Source: an uncultured Agathobacter sp.
GTDB taxonomy: Bacteria > Bacillota > Clostridia > Lachnospirales > Lachnospiraceae
Assembly (NCBI GenBank): GCA_934358675.1
Contig: CAKRKX010000044.1
Span: 1 to 19,783, forward strand
Direction of reading: 5' to 3'
DNA: 19,783 bases
Within the stretch, counting starts at the first letter, position 1, and the number at the start of each line of letters is the position of its first letter. Both the position numbers and the translations under genes were made by a program. Below, in pieces: positions 14,460 through 19,783 of this stretch. The notes beneath the pieces were generated by a model. It did no database searches. It saw nothing but the letters and a program-made list of their open reading frames with translations, and had not been told where the DNA came from.

Positions 14460-15431
14460 TTACAAATCCCTGCATGCAATCGTGCCAAGCATACTTTCCG
14501 CATGAAGTACGGCATTGTTGACCGCCATACCCATGACATGTGCCGCGAGCGTTCCGACGACATTTACATCGGAAGCGACTTCGCCGACTGAACATGCGTA
14601 GATCGAATCGCCGTCCGCCATGGTGTGCACAGGGCGGATGGTGCGTGCGTATCCATTGTGTGCCATGGATGCGACTTTGCAAAGTGTAGTTTTGTCCATC
14701 TTTGCGTTGGTAATGAACGCACCGATGGTTGTGTTGGTATTGGACAGCTGCGGGTTTCCTGCGAGCTGATACAAAAGTTCCTCACTGGAAACCAGCTGTC
14801 CGTCTTTGTGGCATCCGGCAAGAAGCCTGCCGGTCTGCATATCATAGACATCGCCCAAAGCATTGACGGCGACGATCGCACCGACCATCAATTCACCGAT
14901 CTGGACGGCGTAGCTGCCGATGCCGCTTTTCATGCAGTTCTCCGGTCCCATCAGTTTGCCGACGGTGCAGCCGCAGCCAACACCACAGTTGCCCTGCGGC
15001 ACGGAGCTGTATGAGGCATTTTTGCAGGCACGGTACGCCATTGCTTCATCCGGGCGCACATCCGCGCGGCCGAATCCGAGATCAAAGATATCCGACTGGC
15101 AGACGAGCGGCACGACGGTCGGACCGACTGCAAGACCGATACCACGCTCTTCCAGATAGTTCATGACGCCGGTCGCTGCGTTTAATGCGTAGGCGGATCC
15201 ACCGGACAAAAGCAATGCATGAAGCCCCTTGCAGTCCGCCACCGGATTTAACAGTGGAGTTTCTCTGGATGCGGGACCGCCGCCGCGGACATCCACGCCG
15301 GCAGGTGACTGTTTGTCAAACAACAGAACCGTGCATCCGGTTCCGGCTTCCTGATCCTCAGCATGTCCGACTTTGAATCCGCCAATCTGCATGAAATCAA
15401 TTTCTTTTAATACTGTCTCATTTGTTTCCAT
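14460..15431 (-). CDS. P1-family peptidase (DmpA/NylC/ThnT-like N-terminal nucleophile amidohydrolase)
   Basis: 323 aa, usual family length. P1 (peptidase S58) enzymes self-cleave to expose a Ser or Thr nucleophile and hydrolyse small amides: DmpA and BapA cleave aminopeptide and beta-peptide bonds, ThnT cleaves pantetheine, NylC cleaves nylon oligomers. Visible landmarks are the N-terminal VGHAEDQEAGTGCTVLLF, VDVRGGGPASRET (48-58), LLLSGGSAYAL (73-83) and the cleavage/nucleophile region NTNTTIG, where N233|T234 is the likely self-processing site. No signal peptide, so cytosolic. It is the second gene of a minus-strand operon, 10 bp after the transporter S component, implying that it processes what that transporter imports. 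The start at 15431 has AGAGG about 7 nt upstream. Confidence 0.9.
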   Translation of the reverse strand: METNETVLKEIDFMQIGGFKVGHAEDQEAGTGCTVLLFDKQSPAGVDVRGGGPASRETPLLNPVADCKGLHALLLSGGSAYALNAATGVMNYLEERGIGLAVGPTVVPLVCQSDIFDLGFGRADVRPDEAMAYRACKNASYSSVPQGNCGVGCGCTVGKLMGPENCMKSGIGSYAVQIGELMVGAIVAVNALGDVYDMQTGRLLAGCHKDGQLVSSEELLYQLAGNPQLSNTNTTIGAFITNAKMDKTTLCKVASMAHNGYARTIRPVHTMADGDSIYACSVGEVASDVNVVGTLAAHVMGMAVNNAVLHAESMLGTIACRDL

Positions 15432-15441
15432 AGAAAACCTC

Positions 15442-16065
15442 TTATTTATTTACTGTGTGCCACAATGCGTTACAGATTGCAGTGGCGATGATCAGACAGC
15501 TTGCAGCTTCCAGAACGATATTGAGTGCCACGCCCACAAACATTGCACCGTAGAATGCCCAGAATCCCTTGCCAGCGAACACACCGTAGATATCCGGATA
15601 CTGTGCGATCATGAAGTCGCGCAGGAAAAAGGCCATAAATCCGAGAAACAGAATTGTGTTGGTCAAAGGCGCAACAAGGCATGAGATCGCTGCGTTGAGC
15701 GAACGTTTTTTGCTGACCTTATTTAATCCTTTAAACAGGAATGCAGGAACGAGTCCGACCAAAATACGGGGAACAATGGTGACAACGATCGTCTGCCACG
15801 GGATGATACCGAACATGGCGAGTGATTCCGGCTGCATGAGGCTTGATATACCGAATACCAATCCGAGGAATGCTCCGGCTTTCGGTCCGAGAAGAACCGC
15901 GCCTACGGCTACCGGTACGACGATAAATGTGATCTGTGTAATGCCGATGCGCAAATATCCGAGCGGAGTGAACGCCATCAGAATTACAATTGCTGTGAGC
16001 AGAGCCGTCTCTGCCATAGTGACGATTTTGCTTCTGGAAACAGAAGCTGTAGCTGTGTTACTCAT
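15442..16065 (-). CDS. ECF transporter S component (substrate-binding membrane subunit)
   Basis: 207 aa with about six hydrophobic segments. The first TM helix contains an AxxxA motif (A21-LLT-A25), the contact used by S components to dock onto the EcfT module. Further landmarks are RIGITQITFIVVPVAVGAVLLGP, FGISSLMQPESL near the middle and a C-terminal VALNIVLEAASC. No EcfA/EcfT genes are adjacent, so it would use a shared energising module (group II). The substrate cannot be read from sequence; pantothenate- or folate-type S components are similar in size. It has a strong AGGAGGT about 10 nt before its ATG on the minus strand, and sits behind a promoter at 16218-16246 with a structured leader. 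Confidence 0.88.
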   Translation of the reverse strand: MSNTATASVSRSKIVTMAETALLTAIVILMAFTPLGYLRIGITQITFIVVPVAVGAVLLGPKAGAFLGLVFGISSLMQPESLAMFGIIPWQTIVVTIVPRILVGLVPAFLFKGLNKVSKKRSLNAAISCLVAPLTNTILFLGFMAFFLRDFMIAQYPDIYGVFAGKGFWAFYGAMFVGVALNIVLEAASCLIIATAICNALWHTVNK

Positions 16066-16145
16066 ATGAAATTTACCTCCTACTTCCGTTTCTCCTTATT
16101 GAGAATACGGTGTCTTAATGAGTTTGTCCGTCCGGGAAAAAGCGA

Positions 16146-16187
16146 GCATGTCAGAATAGCTGCTGCACACAGTCAGCTTCCTGATGC
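16146..16187 (-). promoter_or_regulatory. Structured 5' leader of the transporter/peptidase operon
   Basis: Reading the minus strand, GCATCAGGAAGCTG can pair with CAGCTATTCTGACATGC: GCAT/ATGC, CAG/CTG, GAA/TTC and GCTG/CAGC, separated by small bulges on the 3' side and closed by an 11-nt loop. It lies in the ~145-nt leader between the predicted transcription start (about 16211) and the start codon. It does not match the TPP, THF, FMN or cobalamin riboswitch consensus I know. Confidence 0.35.
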
Positions 16188-16217
16188 GTTCGAATGTTCC
16201 GTAAACAGACGATTCTT

Positions 16218-16246
16218 ATTATAGAACGTGCATTTGAAAAATTCAA
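16218..16246 (-). promoter_or_regulatory. Sigma-A promoter of the transporter/peptidase operon
   Basis: On the minus strand TTGAAT (16246-16241), exactly 17 bp, then TATAAT (16223-16218). The predicted start is about 16211, which leaves a long leader of about 145 nt before the ECF S component gene. Confidence 0.7.
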
Positions 16247-16262
16247 TAGGACGGACAATTTC

Positions 16263-16292
16263 TACCACTTGAAGAGGAATCATTACCACTTA
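16263..16292 (+). promoter_or_regulatory. LytTR-type direct-repeat operator
   Basis: Two 9-bp direct repeats, TACCACTTG (16263-16271) and TACCACTTA (16284-16292), separated by 12 bp (21 bp start to start, two helical turns). This is the spacing of LytTR regulators such as AgrA, ComE and PlnC, and the TAC...TT core resembles their half-sites. The pair lies 12 bp upstream of the -35 box of the LytTR gene's own promoter, the position of an activator site; a weaker third half-site, TACAG, overlaps the -35. Confidence 0.65.
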
Positions 16293-16303
16293 CCGGAAAC
16301 CTG

Positions 16304-16332
16304 TTTACAGAAGCCGGTCTTTTGCATATACT
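16304..16332 (+). promoter_or_regulatory. Promoter of the LytTR/LiaF-like operon
   Basis: TTTACA (16304-16309), 17 bp, TATACT (16327-16332); start expected near 16339, about 26 nt before the LytTR ATG. Inverted repeat ACCGG (16292-16296) / CCGGT (16314-16318) brackets the -35. Confidence 0.65.
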
Positions 16333-16364
16333 CAAAATGTCCAAAGGACAGTAAGGAGTTTACC

Positions 16365-16826
16365 ATGAAAATCAAAATCGAAATTGACGAAGGGCTGCAG
16401 GAGGACGAAGTCCTCATACGCTGCAGAGGCTTGACGGACGAGGTCGCACAGATTCAGAAATCCGTCAGCGATGTGGTCAATGCCGGACAGAAATATGTCT
16501 TCTATAAAGGAACGACGGAGTATTATCTGCAATTGGACGATATCCTGTTCTTCCAGACGGAGGGTGATGTCATTCACGCACACACGAAAGACGACATCTA
16601 TGAGACAAAATACAAGCTGTACCAGCTGGAGGAGATGCTGCCGGGATTCTTTATGAGGATATCCAAGTCGGCGATCCTCAACACAAACCACATTTATTCC
16701 ATCAGCCGCAACCTGACCGCATCAAGTACAGTCACGTTTGCAGGAACGCACAAACAGGTATTTGTATCAAGATATTATTACAAACCGTTGATCAGTAAAT
16801 TAGAGGAAAAGAGGTTACATCAATGA
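16365..16826 (+). CDS. LytTR-domain transcriptional regulator without receiver domain
   Basis: 153 aa from ATG 16365 with AAGGAG 7-12 nt upstream; a longer in-frame start at 16194 would run through the promoter and has no ribosome binding site. Residues 1-45 form a small N-terminal domain with beta-strand (MKIKIEID) and helical parts. Residues 48-148 are a LytTR DNA-binding domain with DDILFFQTEGDVIHAHT, GFFMRISKSAILNTNHIYSI and VFVSRYYYKPLISKLEE. There is no phospho-acceptor domain, so activity is probably set by its partner: the membrane protein gene overlaps it by 4 bp (ATGA). Receiver-less LytTR plus membrane inhibitor pairs are known as LytTR regulatory systems. The direct repeats at 16263-16292 suggest it regulates its own operon. 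Confidence 0.92.
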   Translation: MKIKIEIDEGLQEDEVLIRCRGLTDEVAQIQKSVSDVVNAGQKYVFYKGTTEYYLQLDDILFFQTEGDVIHAHTKDDIYETKYKLYQLEEMLPGFFMRISKSAILNTNHIYSISRNLTASSTVTFAGTHKQVFVSRYYYKPLISKLEEKRLHQ

Positions 16827-17536
16827 AAATGAGTGAAAACATCGGAAAAATTTTATGGGGATTATTATTTCTTGTCGGCGCGGTCTATCTGATCGCAAGC
16901 AGAGTCTGGAAACTACCGACTGTCAGTGTGTTCAGTGTTATTCTCACTGTGTTTCTGGCATGGCTCCTTATTGAAGGTCTCCGTCATTTGAACTTCTGGG
17001 AAATTCTGTTCCCGATCGCCTTTTTCTGCATTATTTATGCAAAACCACTCGGGATTACCGCATTCACGCCTTGGCCGGTACTCGGCGCAGCGCTTCTCGG
17101 CAGCATCGGACTTTCCATGATCTTTAAGCCGAAAAAGCATCGCACATGGACGGTCGGAAATGGACAGAGTAACAGCTTCGGATCAACCAGCGAGCAGTGC
17201 AACGGAGAGAATCTTCGCTTCGACAACAGTTTTGGAGAGTCGATCAAGTACATCAACACCGACAATCTTTGCAGCGTATCGGTCGATAACAGTTTCGGAT
17301 CGACCAGCGTATACTTTGATAATGCGATCATCCAGGGAGAGAGTGCATCTGTTCATGTCGATAACAGTTTCGGTGAGGTCAGTCTCTACGTTCCGCGTGC
17401 ATGGAATGTGGATGTCAATGTGGATAAAGCATTCGGCGGCATCAATATGCGTGGACGAATGGAAGGCACAAGCACACATCGCCTGATCGTGACCGGTGAG
17501 ACCAATTTTGGCGCACTGACGATCGTGTTTATATAA
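16823..17536 (+). CDS. LiaF-like four-TM membrane protein, probable LytTR partner
   Basis: 237 aa. Four TM helices (about 8-25, 33-50, 59-75 and 84-101) are followed by a C-terminal domain of short repeats built around NSFG: NSFGST (117), NSFGES (135), NSFGST (156), NSFGEV (181), KAFGGI (202) and NFGALTI (228). This matches the LiaF/DUF2154-type beta-helix domain that faces the cytosol in LiaF and inhibits a regulator. LiaF normally controls the LiaS/LiaR two-component system in lipid II antibiotic stress. Here no LiaRS is present and the overlapping neighbour is a LytTR regulator, so it most likely restrains that regulator and senses the envelope. No terminator is visible before the next gene, 47 bp away. 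Confidence 0.88.
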   Translation: MKMSENIGKILWGLLFLVGAVYLIASRVWKLPTVSVFSVILTVFLAWLLIEGLRHLNFWEILFPIAFFCIIYAKPLGITAFTPWPVLGAALLGSIGLSMIFKPKKHRTWTVGNGQSNSFGSTSEQCNGENLRFDNSFGESIKYINTDNLCSVSVDNSFGSTSVYFDNAIIQGESASVHVDNSFGEVSLYVPRAWNVDVNVDKAFGGINMRGRMEGTSTHRLIVTGETNFGALTIVFI

Positions 17537-17544
17537 GATAGAAT

Positions 17545-17550
17545 TATAAT
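17545..17550 (+). promoter_or_regulatory. Possible -10 box before the DUF4160 gene
   Basis: TATAAT in an AT-rich 47-bp gap; no good -35 at 16-18 bp. Read-through from the LytTR operon remains possible. Confidence 0.25.
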
Positions 17551-17583
17551 TTAGAATGTTGTAAAATAAGAGGAGGATAAAAA

Positions 17584-17844
17584 ATGCCAGAAATATCACT
17601 TTTTTATGGAATTCGTGTTACAATGTATTATGAAGATCATAATCCACCGCATTTTCATGCGGAATATAATGGTCACAAAGCTTTAATTGATATAAATGAG
17701 GCGCGAGTAATAAAAGGTGCTTTGCCATCGAGACAATTAAAATTAATTCTTGCCTGGTGCGTTATTCATCAGGACGAATTAATGCAAAATTGGGAATTGT
17801 CCAAAGATGGTCTTCCACTTAATCGTATTAATCCACTGATTTAA
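17584..17844 (+). CDS. DUF4160 protein, candidate toxin-antitoxin component
   Basis: 86 aa, family-typical length. Hallmarks are EISLFYGIRVTMYYEDHNPPHFHAEY..., the Y/EDHNPPHFHAxYxG motif, then ALIDINEARVIKGALPSRQLKLILAWCVIHQDEL and a Trp/Asn-rich end. DUF4160 genes are usually paired with DUF2442 genes, as here (14 bp apart), and have been proposed as toxin-antitoxin-like modules; the biochemical activity is not known to me. Ribosome binding site AGAGGAGG at 17570-17577. Base composition is more AT-rich than the genes to the left, suggesting a separate origin. Confidence 0.88.
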   Translation: MPEISLFYGIRVTMYYEDHNPPHFHAEYNGHKALIDINEARVIKGALPSRQLKLILAWCVIHQDELMQNWELSKDGLPLNRINPLI

Positions 17845-17858
17845 AGGGGGGAATTATT

Positions 17859-18134
17859 ATGTTTCATAATGTAGTGCAAGTTGTTCCTTGTGAAGATTAT
17901 AAAGTGTATGTATATTTTGAAGATGGAAAAGTTGTATGTTATGATGCGACAGGGCTGTTAGAGAAAAAGGCATTTGAAATTTTAAAGGACAAAAATTTTT
18001 TTATGAATGCATGTACGATTCTGAATGATACCTTGGCATGGGATATAGGTGGAAATCGTGATCGTACGCAATGTTTGGATATTGATCCGGATATGTTGTA
18101 TGAATTGGAAAATGTTTCTGAAAGAATTGCGTAG
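17859..18134 (+). CDS. DUF2442 protein, partner of DUF4160
   Basis: 91 aa. It shows the DUF2442 pattern: short beta-strands VVPCEDYKVYVYFEDGKVVCYDA, a helix LLEKKAFEILKDKNFF, then LAWDIGGNRDRTQCLDIDPDMLYE near the C-terminus. Start ATG 17859 with AAAGGGGGG at 17843-17851. It is 14 bp after DUF4160 and before a strong terminator, so the two form a compact bicistronic unit. In proposed modules DUF2442 is the DNA-binding or antitoxin-like member; this is inference. Confidence 0.87.
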   Translation: MFHNVVQVVPCEDYKVYVYFEDGKVVCYDATGLLEKKAFEILKDKNFFMNACTILNDTLAWDIGGNRDRTQCLDIDPDMLYELENVSERIA

Positions 18135-18146
18135 AAATAAAGGTAG

Positions 18147-18185
18147 CAGGGAGCACAGCAGTAGTCAGTGTTCCCTGTTTTTTTT
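18147..18185 (+). terminator. Strong intrinsic terminator after the DUF4160/DUF2442 unit
   Basis: 10-bp stem CAGGGAGCAC (18147-18156) with GTGTTCCCTG (18168-18177), one G-U pair, 11-nt loop, then eight T residues. Confidence 0.92.
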
Positions 18186-18276
18186 GTTCGCAAATGCATC
18201 GATGCAACAAATCTAACACACAAACACACATAAGAAATATAGGAATGATTATGCGGCAGGGAAGGGGGATTCTTAT

Positions 18277-18684
18277 ATGAAGTATCGTAGGTGGAGGGCT
18301 CTAATTGTAATAGCAGGATGCCTGGTTTTGGTGGGAATAAGTATGATCTTTGATGCAAAGTCGAATATTTCATTAGAGAAGCTGGAGTGGTCGTTTCCAC
18401 CGCATTTTCATTATAAAGGTGGATATTATTCTGCATGTGACGGATATGAATATACATTACCGGAAGATTTCAAATATATGGGAGCAACGAAGATTGTGGA
18501 AAAAAATGGAGAAAAGGAGAATCCGGAAGATTTTGACAGCAATCTATTAGACGGATATGTATATATGAGTGAGACGGATTCCAACGTTGCTTATTTCAAG
18601 TGGAAACATTGGGATAAGGCGGTTGACGAAAGAGGAGAGCCATATATTGTTTATACTTTGTATGAGGATGATGACCATAAATAA
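18277..18684 (+). CDS. Unknown small membrane-anchored or exported protein
   Basis: 135 aa. The positive N-terminus MKYRRWR is followed by a hydrophobic stretch (about 8-26), then a mainly beta, acidic and aromatic outer domain (PHFHYKGGYYSACDGYEYTL, DFKYMGATKIVE). IAGC at residues 12-15 looks like a lipobox, but the hydrophobic part before it is only about seven residues and continues after the Cys, so an uncleaved anchor is as likely. No domain is recognised. Ribosome binding site AAGGGGG (18262-18268), about 8 nt before the ATG. It is AT-rich like its left neighbours. The 18186-18276 gap before it holds only a 12-bp palindrome TGCATCGATGCA (18195-18206) and an ACACA-rich tract. Confidence 0.65.
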   Translation: MKYRRWRALIVIAGCLVLVGISMIFDAKSNISLEKLEWSFPPHFHYKGGYYSACDGYEYTLPEDFKYMGATKIVEKNGEKENPEDFDSNLLDGYVYMSETDSNVAYFKWKHWDKAVDERGEPYIVYTLYEDDDHK

Positions 18685-18754
18685 GCGGAATGCCTCGAAG
18701 CAAGGAACCTCTTATGCACACCATAATATACCATATGTTGTCCGGCACAATACG

Positions 18755-18763
18755 TGTTATAAT
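18755..18763 (+). promoter_or_regulatory. Extended -10 promoter of the BIG2/papain-like gene
   Basis: TGTTATAAT is a perfect TGn-TATAAT. A TTGTCC lies only 14 bp upstream (18738-18743), too close to be a normal -35. Transcription would start near 18770, about 38 nt before the ATG at 18808. Confidence 0.5.
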
Positions 18764-18807
18764 GTCTTAGCAAATAATTGTGATACATCATGTGAAAGGA
18801 CTATAGT

Positions 18808-19521
18808 ATGAAGAAATTTATAGCATTGATATTGGCAATTGCGGTAATGACCACCGCGGTTCCGCAGAATATGGATCCGGTATACGCAGCGACGAATAAA
18901 GAAGCGTCCGCTGCAAGGAAGAAAGTGACACTCAGTGATTCCAAGGTCAAGTTGAAAATCGGGGAAACCTATCAGCTCACTGCCAAAGGAAGCAAAGGCT
19001 CAGTCAAGTGGAAAAGTAACAATAAGTCCGTTGCAACGGTAAGTCAGAAGGGATTGGTGAAAGCCAAGAATCCGGGAAAGGCAACCATCACACTGACCGG
19101 TGATCAGATTGGAACCGTAAAATGCGTTGTGCAGGTGAAAATCACCCAGAAGCAGGCGCAGAAGCGCATAACTGCATTACAGAAGAAATATCCGGAAGGG
19201 TTGTCCTGGACAAACGAGAACAATGAATACTATTGGAGAGCCATCAACTGTTATTGTCGTGGTTGTATCGCTTTCGCGGGAGAAGTCAGCGACAAAGTAT
19301 TCGGAAAGAATGCTAAGGTAACCACGCATAAGGACTTCGACAAGATTAAAGTCGGAGATCATATTCGTATCGGTGGTTACCATTCAGTGATCGTATGGAA
19401 AAAGGCAAAGGATTCCGTCACGGTTGTGGAAGGAAATTATAATTCCTCCGTGCATTGGGGACGTGAGATTACCAGAAGTGAATTAAAGGCAGAAGGTTTT
19501 TATGTAGATTCACGTTATTAA
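18808..19521 (+). CDS. Secreted BIG2 domain plus papain-like-fold (CHAP/NlpC-like) protein
   Basis: 237 aa. The signal peptide MKKFIALILAIAVMTTAV... is probably cleaved after VYA near residue 27. BIG2 domain at about 39-112 (VKWKSNNKSVATVSQKGLV, NPGKATITLTG). The C-terminal domain (about 125-237) carries RGCIAFAGEVSDKVFG with Cys153, HKDFDKIKVGDHIRI, YHSVIVW with His192 and VEGNYNSSVHWGR. The Cys...His...Asn order and spacing resemble CHAP or NlpC/P60 peptidases, so a secreted cysteine peptidase or amidase acting on peptidoglycan is likely but unproven. ATG 18808 follows AAAGGA (about 18795-18800). The gene is monocistronic with its own terminator, and shares the BIG2 architecture with the propeller protein at 4489. 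Confidence 0.85.
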   Translation: MKKFIALILAIAVMTTAVPQNMDPVYAATNKEASAARKKVTLSDSKVKLKIGETYQLTAKGSKGSVKWKSNNKSVATVSQKGLVKAKNPGKATITLTGDQIGTVKCVVQVKITQKQAQKRITALQKKYPEGLSWTNENNEYYWRAINCYCRGCIAFAGEVSDKVFGKNAKVTTHKDFDKIKVGDHIRIGGYHSVIVWKKAKDSVTVVEGNYNSSVHWGREITRSELKAEGFYVDSRY

Positions 19522-19540
19522 TAAATATTAGAGAGAAAAG

Positions 19541-19570
19541 GTCTATCTTGTCGGAGCAGGATAGACTTTT
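19541..19570 (+). terminator. Terminator after the BIG2/papain-like gene
   Basis: 10-bp stem GTCTATCTTG (19541-19550) with CAGGATAGAC (19557-19566), one G-U pair, 6-nt loop, then TTTT. Confidence 0.85.
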
Positions 19571-19607
19571 GAGATTCCTGTTCGATAATAATTGACGAAC
19601 ACGTCCG

Positions 19608-19636
19608 TTGCCCATCGTTCGATAACGTGTTATACT
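19608..19636 (+). promoter_or_regulatory. Promoter of the chemoreceptor-like gene
   Basis: TTGCCC (19608-19613), 17 bp, TATACT (19631-19636) with a TG extension just upstream. A 9-bp direct repeat GTTCGATAA (19580-19588 and 19617-19625) surrounds the -35. Start expected near 19643. Confidence 0.5.
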
Positions 19637-19673
19637 TGTGTCATACAATGTAGGCATAAGGAGAAGTGTTGAA

Positions 19674-19783
19674 ATGAACAAAGGCAAAATTCGTACAAGG
19701 CGACTTACAATCCGCGCGAAGATCCTGATTCCGTCGATCATAATCGTTGTACTCGTCTGTGGTTTGATGGGATACAATTCCTA
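19674..19783 (+). CDS. N-terminus of a probable methyl-accepting chemotaxis protein (cut by window edge)
   Basis: 36 codons are present. A basic N-terminus MNKGKIRTRR precedes LTIRAKILIPSIIIVVLVCGLMGYNS, a TM helix with the (S/T)IxxKIxxP.-type entry typical of chemoreceptors. ATG 19674 follows AAGGAGA at 19658-19664. The gene runs off the right edge, so the sensory and signalling domains are not visible; a sensor kinase with a similar anchor cannot be excluded. Confidence 0.6.
   Translation, partial: MNKGKIRTRRLTIRAKILIPSIIIVVLVCGLMGYNS

Larger units (their letters stand above)
16124..16258. repeat. Inverted repeat flanking the minus-strand promoter
   Basis: TTGTCCGTCC at 16124-16133 and its exact complement GGACGGACAA at 16249-16258, 115 bp apart. 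One copy sits just upstream of the -35 of the minus promoter and the other inside its leader, so a regulator could bind both and loop the DNA. Confidence 0.5.

Noticed and set aside
15611..16069. 152-codon open frame on the plus strand opposite the ECF S component
   Set aside because: The minus-strand frame has six TM helices and a strong ribosome binding site; the plus frame is low-complexity (Arg/Pro/Ile) with no motif.
16194..16364. Longer LytTR start at 16194
   Set aside because: The extension would cover the predicted promoter and ends at a strong AAGGAG placed correctly for ATG 16365.
18217..18231. ACACACAAACACACA tract as a possible tandem or CRISPR-like repeat
   Set aside because: It is a short simple-sequence run with no spacers and no repeat unit.
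17643..18411. 16-nt exact repeat (TCCACCGCATTTTCAT) at 17643-17658 and 18396-18411, both encoding PPHFH
   Set aside because: It lies in two different proteins with no further similarity around it; a single 16-nt match in a 20-kb window is compatible with chance and shared AT-rich codon choice.

Overview
The window looks like a stretch of a low-to-mid GC Firmicutes (Clostridia) chromosome, most probably a Lachnospiraceae-type gut anaerobe. The evidence is strong AGGAGG ribosome binding sites, sigma-A type promoters, many U-tailed hairpin terminators, a tandem bacteriohemerythrin, secreted BIG2 (Ig-like) proteins, an ECF-type vitamin transporter S component and a chemoreceptor-like gene at the right edge. 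Species cannot be named from the sequence alone. No tRNA, rRNA, insertion sequence or CRISPR array was seen.

Layout. (1) 1-2369: a membrane-anchored MutS-like ATPase translationally coupled to a MerR regulator that itself ends in two membrane segments. (2) 2425-3348: an uncharacterised TIM-barrel-type protein, convergent with a two-domain bacteriohemerythrin (3413-4258, minus) across a shared hairpin. (3) 4489-6792: a large secreted BIG2 plus 12-repeat beta-propeller protein. (4) 6819-6960: a compact strong promoter and a ~100-nt structured transcript with its own terminator, a candidate small RNA or attenuator leader, ahead of a hypoxanthine-type DNA glycosylase (7039-7518). (5) 7699-12719: a complete response regulator / histidine kinase / ABC ATPase / large FtsX-type permease module, with direct repeats upstream and strong inverted repeats inside and after it. 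(6) 12739-14401: an ECF sigma factor with a self-type ECF promoter, its membrane anti-sigma-like partner, and a 30-codon stub of an XRE regulator. (7) 14460-16065 (minus): an ECF transporter S component and a P1-family (DmpA/NylC/ThnT-like) peptidase, behind a promoter and a ~145-nt leader that can fold. (8) 16263-17536: a receiver-less LytTR regulator and a LiaF-like four-TM membrane protein, preceded by a textbook LytTR direct-repeat operator. (9) 17584-18684: an AT-richer island with a DUF4160/DUF2442 pair and an unknown membrane-anchored protein. (10) 18808-end: a secreted BIG2 plus papain-like-fold protein and the start of a probable methyl-accepting chemotaxis protein.

How the genes work together. 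The window is dominated by envelope sensing and signal transduction: a two-component/ABC pair, an ECF sigma/anti-sigma pair, a LytTR/LiaF-like pair, a membrane MerR/MutS pair and a chemoreceptor. In four cases the regulator overlaps or nearly overlaps the gene for a membrane partner, suggesting one-operon sensor/regulator circuits. The most promising less-described items are the LytTR/LiaF-like circuit with its operator, the 6860-6960 structured transcript, the membrane MutS/MerR pair and the transporter/peptidase pair with a structured leader. All functional statements come from motif recognition by eye; no database search was run.
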